Notes under the pieces: model-generated | The model's database searches: none | What the model saw: only the letters and a program-made list of their open reading frames with translations | Told to the model about the DNA's origin: nothing | Position numbers and translations under genes: made by a program | In this document: piece by piece, positions 1 to 8,161 of the stretch | Layout: each line of letters starts with the position of its first letter | Numbering within the stretch: position 1 is the first letter of the stretch | IMG/VR virus record: IMGVR_UViG_3300031841_002825 | Span: 1 to 33,756 of that record | Length of the DNA: 33,756 bases | Direction: 5' to 3' (one strand) | From: a virus

Positions 1-319
1 ATCCATCGTACTTACCTACCGTAGCGGCATCCCCGTAAGTCTTTTCTGTTCCGTCGTAGAACACGTTGGCTCTGTTCTCATACCCAAACCTCGCAATCTT
101 TCTTACTCCGAGTGTGAGAGAGTAGTCAAATGGTGTCTCTATTACATCTGTCGTTAGAGATCCAGTGGACACAGAGTACAGCTCATCGTCTGACACAGAG
201 TTACCACCGTTTACTGCTGAGTAGAAGGTGGCTCTTCTAAGCACCTTTTTGTAAAAGCTGTTCTGCCCAGCCGTTGATAGAGATATCAGAAAAAGGATTG
301 TTAGTGCGAGAAATCTCAT
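1..319 (-). CDS. Secreted protein of unknown function, C-terminus cut by the window edge
   Basis: I translated this directly: it starts at the CAT at 317-319 and stays open for 106 codons to the left edge. The first residues, MRFLALTILFLISLSTAGQN, form a clear signal peptide (Arg, hydrophobic core, small residues before AGQ), so the product should leave the cytoplasm. The mature part begins NSFYKKVLRRATFYSAVNGG and later contains PFDYSLTLGVRKIARFGYEN followed by VFYDGTEKTYGDA. I recall similar KIARFGYEN proteins in marine Bacteroidota phages, but no function is established that I know of. The start overlaps the stop of the upstream secreted-protein gene as ATGA, so the two are probably translated together. 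Both proteins begin MRFL. It could be an envelope- or surface-acting late protein. The reading frame is certain; the role is unknown. Confidence 0.8.
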   Translation of the reverse strand, partial: MRFLALTILFLISLSTAGQNSFYKKVLRRATFYSAVNGGNSVSDDELYSVSTGSLTTDVIETPFDYSLTLGVRKIARFGYENRANVFYDGTEKTYGDAATVGKYDG

Positions 320-2460
320 TGCTTGATTATTCTTTCTACTACGATTCTGCCCTTATAATTTACCACAACCTCATAAAGGCCTTTAGGAAAGTATGTAAGG
401 TCTATTTGCTGCCCTGAAGCGGTTGACACTAGAAGTTGCCCAGACGCGCTGTAAACGTCTGCAAACGCCCCTATCGGCCCCTTGAAGTTTATCACCCCAT
501 TTGTTGGGTTTGGATAGAGCTTAATGAAAGACATCACCCACTCTTCGATTGACGTCACTCCATCGGAGCAGTACTGATACATGTCGATGCACACCTCATC
601 CCATGCTTCTTCACAGCAGTAAGGGTCAACCTCGATCACCCATGAGTAGCAGTAGTCGTTGGCCCAGTATGGTTCGCCAGGTCCAGTGATACATCCTGCG
701 TCGTACAGACACTCTTCGTTTTCTGGGATGTTTGCGTAAGGATTGTAGTTGGCCGCGTCAGGATCCATACACCCAGGCAGAGGCATCTCACAGCTACCAT
801 TGTCTGTGTTTGCGAGTGGGTCGTAGTTGATGGCGGCGGGGATGGTACACCCGTAGATGAATGGGATACAGCCCCCGTTGTCTGTGTTTGCTTCAGGGTT
901 GTAGTTGTATTGCGTGGGATCCATGCACCCAAACACGACCTCTTCACAATCTCCTGAGTCTGTGGCATCTGCGTTGTAGTTAAAAGCTGTTGGGTCTTGG
1001 CACCCCACAATCTCAAGCTCGTCACATACCCCGTCTGCATCCGTGTCATTTACGCATGCGTTGTTGCAATCGTAGTATTCGATAGGGTAGGTGCAAGATG
1101 CAGATACATTTGCCTCTGAGTCGTAGTTGCACGCAGTGGAATCGGTACATCCCTCTACAGCTGGTATGCAGAAGTCACCACACACTGGTACGCCTGTGTA
1201 TCTAAACGGGAACTTGATGATTGCATCTGTCCATGGGTTCGTGCCAGCCTCCATAAACACACCGTTTGGCCCGTCGAAGTAAAATCCGCACTGAGCAGCC
1301 GTAGTCTCTGCGTTTCCTTGAGTGAAGAAGATTACATCAACCGCTTCCCCTGAATACAATGGTATCTGAATCTCTTTCTCAAACTCGTCTACGGGGAACA
1401 TTGTAAACGGCCCAAAGATCTCATCACCTTGAACGACTCCAATCCAGCTGCCGAACCATCCGTCACCAGCTCCGTCCGTCAGGGTCAGAGTGAAGTAGCA
1501 GCTATCCTCGGTATCCATTGTGTTTGCGTCAGGATTGTAGTTGATAGAGCTCTCATCTGTACAGCCTAAAATCACCTCTGTTTCGCAGCTTCCGTCGTCA
1601 ATGACCGCAGTATGGTCGTACTCCACAAACAACGGATCGGTACATCCCTGAGGCACAGGCAACACGCACTCTTCAACCTCTATGGTGTCGCTGCTCGTGC
1701 TGCTGTACTGGAAGCTGTCCCCTACATAGTACAGCGTATCTCCGCAAAGCGTTGTAACTGAGAGGTTTCCGTCAACACCGCCAAAGCAACTACCGCACAT
1801 ACCATCTCCGTATGTGTCGTATACATTTACCTTGAACTCGGTGCCGACAGGTAGGCATACCGCATCGATTACTGGTACGCCTGTTGTTGTGTACCCCGAT
1901 CCATCTGCTACAATCTCACCATCTGGGAATGTAATCAAGTCCCAGCTAATCTCACCAGCGTAGGTGTCAGGGGTGACTGTAATAATGATGTTGTTTTCTC
2001 CCTCGTCACACTGCTCAGGTGGGAAGGAACATGGGCCTGGGGCATTGGCCCATGGGTTATAATCTAAAGCTCCTGGATCCATACACCCAAAGATTGGGGG
2101 AGGGCAGGGTAGAATTTCAAAAGGTATGGTAAGCTCGCTACCACCGAAGTCGTACACCGCCGTGTCCAGACCGCAAGGATTTCCTAAAGAGAACCACCCT
2201 TCACCATAGCCGCAGCAGATACCGTCTCCGTAAGAATCATAGATGGTGAAGTCATACTCACCAGCCTCAAGAAAGACAAGGCGTTCGGTATAAGAGTTGC
2301 TATAGATGACCCCAGGTGATTCTTCAACTACAAATCCATTTTCATCTGTAATCAACCAGCTGGTTTCTGACGAGTATAAGTCAGCTTGCAGTGCGACAAT
2401 CAACCACCCCTGCTGTGCTGAGGCAAACAGAGGCAAGAACATCAGCGGTAAAAATCTCAT
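316..2460 (-). CDS. Secreted Cys-rich repeat protein with T9SS type A sorting domain
   Basis: 714 residues. The N-terminus MRFLPLMFLPLFASAQQ is a signal peptide. Residues about 20-118 and 157-265 are two related beta-rich modules, each with a Y-D-[ST]-Y-G-D-G motif (75-80 and 215-220); a third, weaker module covers about 323-435. Eight repeats of the form GC-x-D/I-x(5)-NYN-x(2)-AN-x-C begin near 125, 272, 299, 437, 487, 511, 537 and 563. A DTDADGVCDELE Ca-binding-type motif lies at 472-483. Residues 590-632 form a Cys module containing DPYCCEEAWDEVC. The C-terminus (647-714) begins KLYPNPTNGVINF and matches the T9SS type A sorting domain, which directs export across the outer membrane and cell-surface attachment or release in Bacteroidota. 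All these modules are typical of flavobacterial secreted proteins. ATGA overlaps couple it to the upstream holin and the downstream secreted gene. Function is unknown: adhesion, receptor masking or spread of progeny are possible. Its GC content looks higher than that of the tail genes. Confidence 0.93.
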   Translation of the reverse strand: MRFLPLMFLPLFASAQQGWLIVALQADLYSSETSWLITDENGFVVEESPGVIYSNSYTERLVFLEAGEYDFTIYDSYGDGICCGYGEGWFSLGNPCGLDTAVYDFGGSELTIPFEILPCPPPIFGCMDPGALDYNPWANAPGPCSFPPEQCDEGENNIIITVTPDTYAGEISWDLITFPDGEIVADGSGYTTTGVPVIDAVCLPVGTEFKVNVYDTYGDGMCGSCFGGVDGNLSVTTLCGDTLYYVGDSFQYSSTSSDTIEVEECVLPVPQGCTDPLFVEYDHTAVIDDGSCETEVILGCTDESSINYNPDANTMDTEDSCYFTLTLTDGAGDGWFGSWIGVVQGDEIFGPFTMFPVDEFEKEIQIPLYSGEAVDVIFFTQGNAETTAAQCGFYFDGPNGVFMEAGTNPWTDAIIKFPFRYTGVPVCGDFCIPAVEGCTDSTACNYDSEANVSASCTYPIEYYDCNNACVNDTDADGVCDELEIVGCQDPTAFNYNADATDSGDCEEVVFGCMDPTQYNYNPEANTDNGGCIPFIYGCTIPAAINYDPLANTDNGSCEMPLPGCMDPDAANYNPYANIPENEECLYDAGCITGPGEPYWANDYCYSWVIEVDPYCCEEAWDEVCIDMYQYCSDGVTSIEEWVMSFIKLYPNPTNGVINFKGPIGAFADVYSASGQLLVSTASGQQIDLTYFPKGLYEVVVNYKGRIVVERIIKQ

Positions 2461-2894
2461 TTTTTAGCTTTCTCTATGGTTCTTCCAGCGAAGTAAGCGC
2501 CGAACGATGTTAGCATAAGTATCTCTAACAAAGATACATAGCTATCTTTTACGTTAAATGGTAGGTTATCAAGGGAATCCAGTACCATCGTTACCATAAA
2601 CATCGACATAAGGGCTATCAAAGTAGCTGGTCTGATGAGCTTTGCAAGCTTCACGTCCCCTCCCATGTCTGCCTTCCATCTCTCCGTGACGTTGTTCTGG
2701 AATGCAATCTCTGCGTCAATCTTTGCTTTAGCCTCAGCTGGGTCTATGTTTGGCTCTTTGTCGAGCAAGTTCTTTACAACACCAAGCGCACCCTGATCTG
2801 GCAACAGGTCCCCGACAGTGTCGAGGATGCCTGGCGCCTTCTGCTTCAACCATCCGCCAAGGGCGGTATCTTTTATTTTTTTTGCCTCACTCAT
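2457..2894 (-). CDS. Holin, three-TM (Holin_3TMs) type
   Basis: 145 residues. The N-terminal half (1-70) is soluble and partly amphipathic (GILDTVGDLLPDQGALGVV). The motif ERWKADM at 71-77 and LIRPATLIAL at 86-95 lead into a first membrane segment at about 88-106 and a second at about 118-136. It ends GAYFAGRTIEKAKK. The RWKADM, then RP-x-TL and hydrophobic helix, then GRTIEK arrangement is the pattern of the phage 3TM holin superfamily, which forms inner-membrane lesions that time lysis. It starts at a TAATG junction with the giant cargo protein and its stop overlaps the next gene as ATGA. No endolysin is adjacent within the window. The family call is from recognised motifs, not a search. 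Confidence 0.75.
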   Translation of the reverse strand: MSEAKKIKDTALGGWLKQKAPGILDTVGDLLPDQGALGVVKNLLDKEPNIDPAEAKAKIDAEIAFQNNVTERWKADMGGDVKLAKLIRPATLIALMSMFMVTMVLDSLDNLPFNVKDSYVSLLEILMLTSFGAYFAGRTIEKAKK

Positions 2895-5800
2895 TATTCT
2901 TCAACTTTTGGGTAATACTTGTAATATTCTTTTAGCACTTTCTCCATAAGCAGCATTTCAGACTCCTCTATAATTCTAATCTTGTTTTCTTTTTCTGCCC
3001 AAGCATCAGCCACCTTAAGATTAAACATGTCGTATCCGAGTTCATCCTGTTGTTTCTGAAGAAGTTTCTTGCTCTCTTGCAACTCAGCCCACTCCATTTC
3101 ACTGTCCATGATCAATTTCTGGACAGCCAAGGCTCCCGAATATCTAGCCTGGGCACCGCCAACGGTGTCTTCAACGGCCCTGTAGTCGTCCAGTCTATCA
3201 TCTCTACTTGGCAGCGGCTTATCTTTGTTTTCCATAAGATCTTCAATGTCACCAAACTCAGCCAAGTATGAGCCAACCACGGCTTTTGCTTCGTAATAGT
3301 TTCCATACGCAGCATATTCAAAATCCTCTTGATAGAATTTTTTTATAATAGGCCATGTATCCACACCTCCCTGACCAGCAGCCATATCTAAAATGCCTTC
3401 TGCAGCATCACCAAACATAATGTATGAGCTACCTAAATAGTTCTGTAATAGATAGTTGAATGCGTCTGGATTAAAATCAAGGTCCCCACTAATCTGGTCG
3501 CTACCTCCACTAACCCATGATTCATTCAGCACATTCGCAATATCTTGCATCAATGATGGGGAATCGATAGCTTGCGAAGCTCTAGATTGTCCAGGGCGTG
3601 CTTCCCTAAAAATTGGATTGCCGAAGCCATCTACATTCTGAGACGCGTCAATCATTGGTGCAATCGGGTCTATTTCCGTGAGCGCACGAACAACTAAGCC
3701 AGGTTGACTTATTGGGTCTATCGATTTTGTTGGATCATCCTCCACACCAACGCCACGGAAATAAATGGGAGACATATTTTCAACGAAAGAAGATCCCATA
3801 TACAAAGCTCCATCCACAGGGTCTCTCTCGCCACTCTGAACTTCAGCAACTGCGACCCCAATATCACTTATGCCGCCATAACCATACGCCTTCGGTATTA
3901 GAATCCTTGCTCCAGTTGAATCTCCAGGAAGCATAAACACATAATTCCTCTTTTTAACCTGATCTGGAATCTTGTCGTAGAATGTTACGCCATCGGTGTC
4001 TGTTTCTGTGACTGCCTGATTGAATTGTGTTAGCATATAGCTAAAACCAATACTACCCATAAGAAGCTTTTGAGCATTAGTCAATCTCTGAATTGGATTT
4101 CTAACATTACCCTCTGGATCAACCTTCGGGCGAAGGGCGATAGAAGTCTTGGCAGTCATATCAGCGCCCTGCAGTCCAGCATTCAAAAAGAACTTCATAG
4201 AGCTAATCATAGGAGTAGTATTTCCAGACCTATTGAAGTCAATACTCACATCCTTTGCTACGGCTGCAGCATAATCTGGCTGCACCCCCTGTTTTCTCAA
4301 AGCCTTAAACACTTGGAATCTAAAGACGTTTTCAAAGGTGTTATTGAATGATTCGATAAGACCGAAGCTGTTGTCATACATCCACTGTGTGGCTTTTTGA
4401 CCTCGAACGGCATCGTCAACCTCACCAGCCAATTGCTTAGATAAGTCTTCTAATGGTTGGCTGTAAGCCCACCCAGTTTTGCCGCCATGAGCTTTGTATT
4501 CTTGGTACAACACATTTTCTTGACCTCTAAAATTTGTACCAGGTCCAAATTCATCAGCCGCAATAGCCTTAAATGATCTGTAGAATTCACCGCGTCCAAC
4601 TAAGTGAGAATCAGATACAAGCTGTTTAATGTTTATTGGTTTTCCTTGTGCGTTATAAAGAGCGTAACCAAATTCCTTTTCTGCAGCACTCAAGGCGTTA
4701 ACTATTGAACTTTGATAATCACGAACGCTGTTTCCTGCCCAGAAGGTAGTAGAATATTGAGTGTACATCTTCGGCACAAGACTCATCATCCTTTGCAGCG
4801 GCTGAATAATTTTGACATAAAACTGATTGTCGCTTGGGCCAGAAGTTTTAAATGGCTTTGCGTATGCCTCGTTAGCAAACGTGATATATTTTTTCTGCCC
4901 GTCGAGATATACCATGACGGTATTACTAGCCAATGAATTGCCTTCATCCGAAACGGTATAATGCTTGGGGTTGGGGTTTGAAGTGAGGAGTTCGTAGAGG
5001 CCTTGGAGAGCCACGTTCTTCTGGCCAGCCACATGGATTTGTGTATTCTGCTGTATAGTTTTTGCAAGAATACTTCCAGTCTCATCGCTACGTCCAGATG
5101 CTTTTCTTAGTTGATCTGGAATCCCACCCTGCCTTCCTCTAGATGGGAAAATTGCTTCAATAATCTCATTGTCAATGAGGGCAATATTACCATCAGTAGC
5201 CTTCATGCCCTCACCAGTCAGTGTGACATAGTTCTCCGAGGTGGCCTGCATTTTATCGTACATAGCACGATCAATGAAGCCATATGCAAGAGCAGCATCT
5301 CTAGTATTTTGCTGGATGGCTCTATGTTCTTCTCTTACAGATTCAAAGGATTGCTTGAGCTCTTCTGGAAGTGAGTTTAGGAATGCTTCTGCATCCGCAT
5401 CAGACATACCGCTACCTTTTCTTGTAGCGATCTTTTCACGCAAGAAATTAACCCTGCTCTGCTGCGATGTCGTAAGCTGCGTGGCATCGCCATTGACAGA
5501 CCCCAACAGAGCGTCTAGCTCTGCTTTGTTGTCTGCAAGAACTTTCTTGTTTCTTTCTGGAGCAAACTTGGCTACAGACCACCTGTCATAAAGGCCAATG
5601 ATATTTTTCTCATAGACCTCTGGAAGGTTCTCGTAAAAACCTGCATCTGTGGTTTTTTGCAATTGTCTCAACTGATCTATCAACCCACCATCACGTGATC
5701 TAAGATTGATCATTTCTTCAACCTGGTATGCAGCCTTAGATACCGCGAGCTTTTGCAAAACTTCAAAATCTTGATTAAGCGAAACTCTTCCAGCCTGGTT

Positions 5801-8161
5801 CTCTGTGTCCAGATACTCCATAATAGACCTTTGGAGCATGTTCACATCTTCATACTTATCAATGAATTCTACATACCACCAATTAGACAGGCCTGGCTCA
5901 AAGTCTGTAGACATAGGTTTCCCATCCCCATCCGTAGCTCTTGGCTGATAAATATCTGGAGGCGGAGTAGTGGCATCTTTTGATGCAATGTCTGGGTCGA
6001 CCTCATACAATTTCTCAATGTTGAGTCTCTTCTCCCTGATAGCATCAAGATCATTTTTAATGGCCTTGCCAGCATCTCCGTTTGGATCCTCCAAAGAGTT
6101 AAGTTGACGCAGTTTTGAGTTGTAATCTCTATGAAGATTCAAGATATTCTCATAATCTTCAGGATTCATTCTCAAATAGAATTGTTCGTCAGCACTCATG
6201 GTGCTTAGCTTCTGCTCCTCAAGGGCAACAAGCTGACGTTCAGCATAGATCTGTTCGTTTTTATCCGTACTGTTTCTCAGGATTTCTAAGAACTTGGTTC
6301 TCTGCTGATTGATTTTGATGTTTCCACCGTTTCTGCCGACAGCATCTCTAGCCAACGCGTTAGCAATCTGCGCTTTGGTTTGCACATAGTTTACCGCAGA
6401 AGCAGACCCAGTGACCCCAACGGTAATGGGAACCACGCCAAGGGCTACGTCAAGACCAAGTTCAAAAACATCATTCGCCTCATACTCTTGTCCAGATTGC
6501 TCAAGCATACTTACGTACTGAGCCATGGCAGCAGTTGAAGCTGTAACGCTATTGACTGGAACTGAATAACCAAGATTTGTAAGGTGTGAATTCCACCACG
6601 AGTTCATCTCTTTTCCAACGTTGGCAGACGATCCAGCACCCTTCAATGCCTTTAGAAAAAACAATGATGATGCCCCAGCGGAAACAAAATCAGTACCAAA
6701 TACAGTGCTGAGGTGACCCCACCGAGCACTGTTATCAAAGCTCTCAGTGTATTTAGACATAAGCTCAGGGTCACCGCCAGTAGCAAGCATCATCTCCTCA
6801 TGCCCAATAGTAACACCGTCCTTTGTGTATCTCTTAAACATAGGGTGGTTACGAGTCCTTGCGGATTCAACTGCCGTGCTGAGAGTTGCCCCCTCTACAC
6901 CAATAAGGCCTACACTCAACCACCATGGGGCTGCAGCACCTCCAGTAGCAGTAGTAGTGACTGCTGCCGCTGGAATGAGAACAGCCATAGTAGGAGTAGA
7001 TTCCGCCAAAAACCCACTAAGCTGCATGAGGCCATTAGCAAACTGCATGTCGGTGAAGTTGCCACTCATACTCTCTGTGAATTGAAGAGTATTGGCCCTG
7101 ATCTCGTCAGCTTTCTCCCTCATCTGCTCAACATTCTTGGCCTCACCGCCAAACATGTTATATACAGCATTGACCAAATCAATGCCAGCAGCGTCAAACT
7201 TGTCAACGAGATAGCCAGAAAACTTTGGGACAGGCATGGTTGCCGCAAAGACCTCAGAGTTTCCAGATGCCATCTCAAATCCGTCAAATTTTAGAAACGG
7301 TGTGTTCCCAACCTGTCCCTCACCAGTAAGATCGAGCATGGATCCATAGTTCTCAAGCATATATTGCTCTGTATACTTGAGAGCTTCTTGGCTTTGCCTA
7401 ATGTTTTTTGGCATGGCGTCAAGCATGGAGGTAGCGACGCTCTCATTGATTTGAGATGTAAGATGCTTACTGACTGCCTTGACCTTGTTGCGATATATCT
7501 TATCCTCTGGCATGGGTGTAACAAAAGCGTCCCCAATCATTGGGACACTGGCCCCAGCCGTTGGATCAACGACATAGCTTGACTTATACTCAATGCCGTT
7601 TCTCTCTAAATACGCGTCATCTTTTGCTAGCTCTTCGGAGATTTTAGCAAGGTTGCCATCAACAGAATTCCACCACCATTTACCTCCATTCACAAAATCT
7701 GAGAATGCAGATTCTATTTGGGGGGTAATGTGTTCGCTACCCAGCCCATCCATAATTCTGATAAAACCAGCCTTTTGAAAGGCATCGTAATGAACAGGGT
7801 CAATTTCAAGCCTTGCCCTGTTAGACGGTGTGTCTTCCCATGGGGCCACCTCGCCCGTCAGGGGGTCAACACTAGGGTCTCTAAGCCCGTCAATCTGAGT
7901 GCCTACGTTAGAGTCTGGCTGTGGAGCTACAGGTGAAACCGAAGAACCAAGATCTTGTCCTCCCTGAGGAGCTGTAGCTTGCGCCGACTCCGTAACTCCC
8001 TCTCCCGAATCGGACTGTGAGGTCGAAGTATCGTCTTTTTTTTTTAAGTACTCATTAAAATCTGAGACGCCACGCATCTGAAGGCTTCGACCAATAAATT
8101 GATCGTTTTTTCCCATGTTGCGCTGGTCGGCAATAAACTGCAAGATATCTTCTTCCTCCAT
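2894..8161 (-). CDS. Giant internal virion/ejection protein with LPD38-like polyvalent region
   Basis: 1755 residues. The N-terminus (1-40) is a short helical segment followed by a Ser/Gln/Asp-rich linker (44-110). Hydrophobic stretches at about 384-430 (TMAVLIPAAAVTTTATGGAA, then WWLSVGLIGVEG) and 567-590 could cross or insert into a membrane. Residues about 600-980 are mostly helical and charged. VMVYLDGQKKYITF (1082-1095), then TTFWAGNSVRDYQSSIVNAL (1138-1157), then FRFQVFKALRKQG and SIDFNRSGN (1306-1314) with KFFLNAGLQG (1323-1332), match what I know of the large polyvalent protein-associated domain LPD38 found in phage proteins that travel inside the virion and are ejected with DNA. No catalytic motif is evident. 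It is coupled to the preceding internal protein (TGATG) and the following holin (TAATG). A run of ten A occurs in the coding strand at codons 39-43. Confidence 0.78.
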   Translation of the reverse strand: MEEEDILQFIADQRNMGKNDQFIGRSLQMRGVSDFNEYLKKKDDTSTSQSDSGEGVTESAQATAPQGGQDLGSSVSPVAPQPDSNVGTQIDGLRDPSVDPLTGEVAPWEDTPSNRARLEIDPVHYDAFQKAGFIRIMDGLGSEHITPQIESAFSDFVNGGKWWWNSVDGNLAKISEELAKDDAYLERNGIEYKSSYVVDPTAGASVPMIGDAFVTPMPEDKIYRNKVKAVSKHLTSQINESVATSMLDAMPKNIRQSQEALKYTEQYMLENYGSMLDLTGEGQVGNTPFLKFDGFEMASGNSEVFAATMPVPKFSGYLVDKFDAAGIDLVNAVYNMFGGEAKNVEQMREKADEIRANTLQFTESMSGNFTDMQFANGLMQLSGFLAESTPTMAVLIPAAAVTTTATGGAAAPWWLSVGLIGVEGATLSTAVESARTRNHPMFKRYTKDGVTIGHEEMMLATGGDPELMSKYTESFDNSARWGHLSTVFGTDFVSAGASSLFFLKALKGAGSSANVGKEMNSWWNSHLTNLGYSVPVNSVTASTAAMAQYVSMLEQSGQEYEANDVFELGLDVALGVVPITVGVTGSASAVNYVQTKAQIANALARDAVGRNGGNIKINQQRTKFLEILRNSTDKNEQIYAERQLVALEEQKLSTMSADEQFYLRMNPEDYENILNLHRDYNSKLRQLNSLEDPNGDAGKAIKNDLDAIREKRLNIEKLYEVDPDIASKDATTPPPDIYQPRATDGDGKPMSTDFEPGLSNWWYVEFIDKYEDVNMLQRSIMEYLDTENQAGRVSLNQDFEVLQKLAVSKAAYQVEEMINLRSRDGGLIDQLRQLQKTTDAGFYENLPEVYEKNIIGLYDRWSVAKFAPERNKKVLADNKAELDALLGSVNGDATQLTTSQQSRVNFLREKIATRKGSGMSDADAEAFLNSLPEELKQSFESVREEHRAIQQNTRDAALAYGFIDRAMYDKMQATSENYVTLTGEGMKATDGNIALIDNEIIEAIFPSRGRQGGIPDQLRKASGRSDETGSILAKTIQQNTQIHVAGQKNVALQGLYELLTSNPNPKHYTVSDEGNSLASNTVMVYLDGQKKYITFANEAYAKPFKTSGPSDNQFYVKIIQPLQRMMSLVPKMYTQYSTTFWAGNSVRDYQSSIVNALSAAEKEFGYALYNAQGKPINIKQLVSDSHLVGRGEFYRSFKAIAADEFGPGTNFRGQENVLYQEYKAHGGKTGWAYSQPLEDLSKQLAGEVDDAVRGQKATQWMYDNSFGLIESFNNTFENVFRFQVFKALRKQGVQPDYAAAVAKDVSIDFNRSGNTTPMISSMKFFLNAGLQGADMTAKTSIALRPKVDPEGNVRNPIQRLTNAQKLLMGSIGFSYMLTQFNQAVTETDTDGVTFYDKIPDQVKKRNYVFMLPGDSTGARILIPKAYGYGGISDIGVAVAEVQSGERDPVDGALYMGSSFVENMSPIYFRGVGVEDDPTKSIDPISQPGLVVRALTEIDPIAPMIDASQNVDGFGNPIFREARPGQSRASQAIDSPSLMQDIANVLNESWVSGGSDQISGDLDFNPDAFNYLLQNYLGSSYIMFGDAAEGILDMAAGQGGVDTWPIIKKFYQEDFEYAAYGNYYEAKAVVGSYLAEFGDIEDLMENKDKPLPSRDDRLDDYRAVEDTVGGAQARYSGALAVQKLIMDSEMEWAELQESKKLLQKQQDELGYDMFNLKVADAWAEKENKIRIIEESEMLLMEKVLKEYYKYYPKVEE

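Noticed and set aside
636-1049. 137-residue minus-strand frame in another frame of the T9SS gene
   Set aside because: Thr-rich shadow produced by the repeated Cys/NYN units; the repeats make sense only in the T9SS frame.
1-2460. The left end as host chromosome flanking a prophage
   Set aside because: The T9SS gene and the next gene are joined to the phage holin by ATGA overlaps in the same direction, with no attachment site, integrase or change of gene density visible.
6713-7294. 193-residue plus-strand frame opposite the giant cargo gene
   Set aside because: Antisense shadow; composition not protein-like and no promoter.
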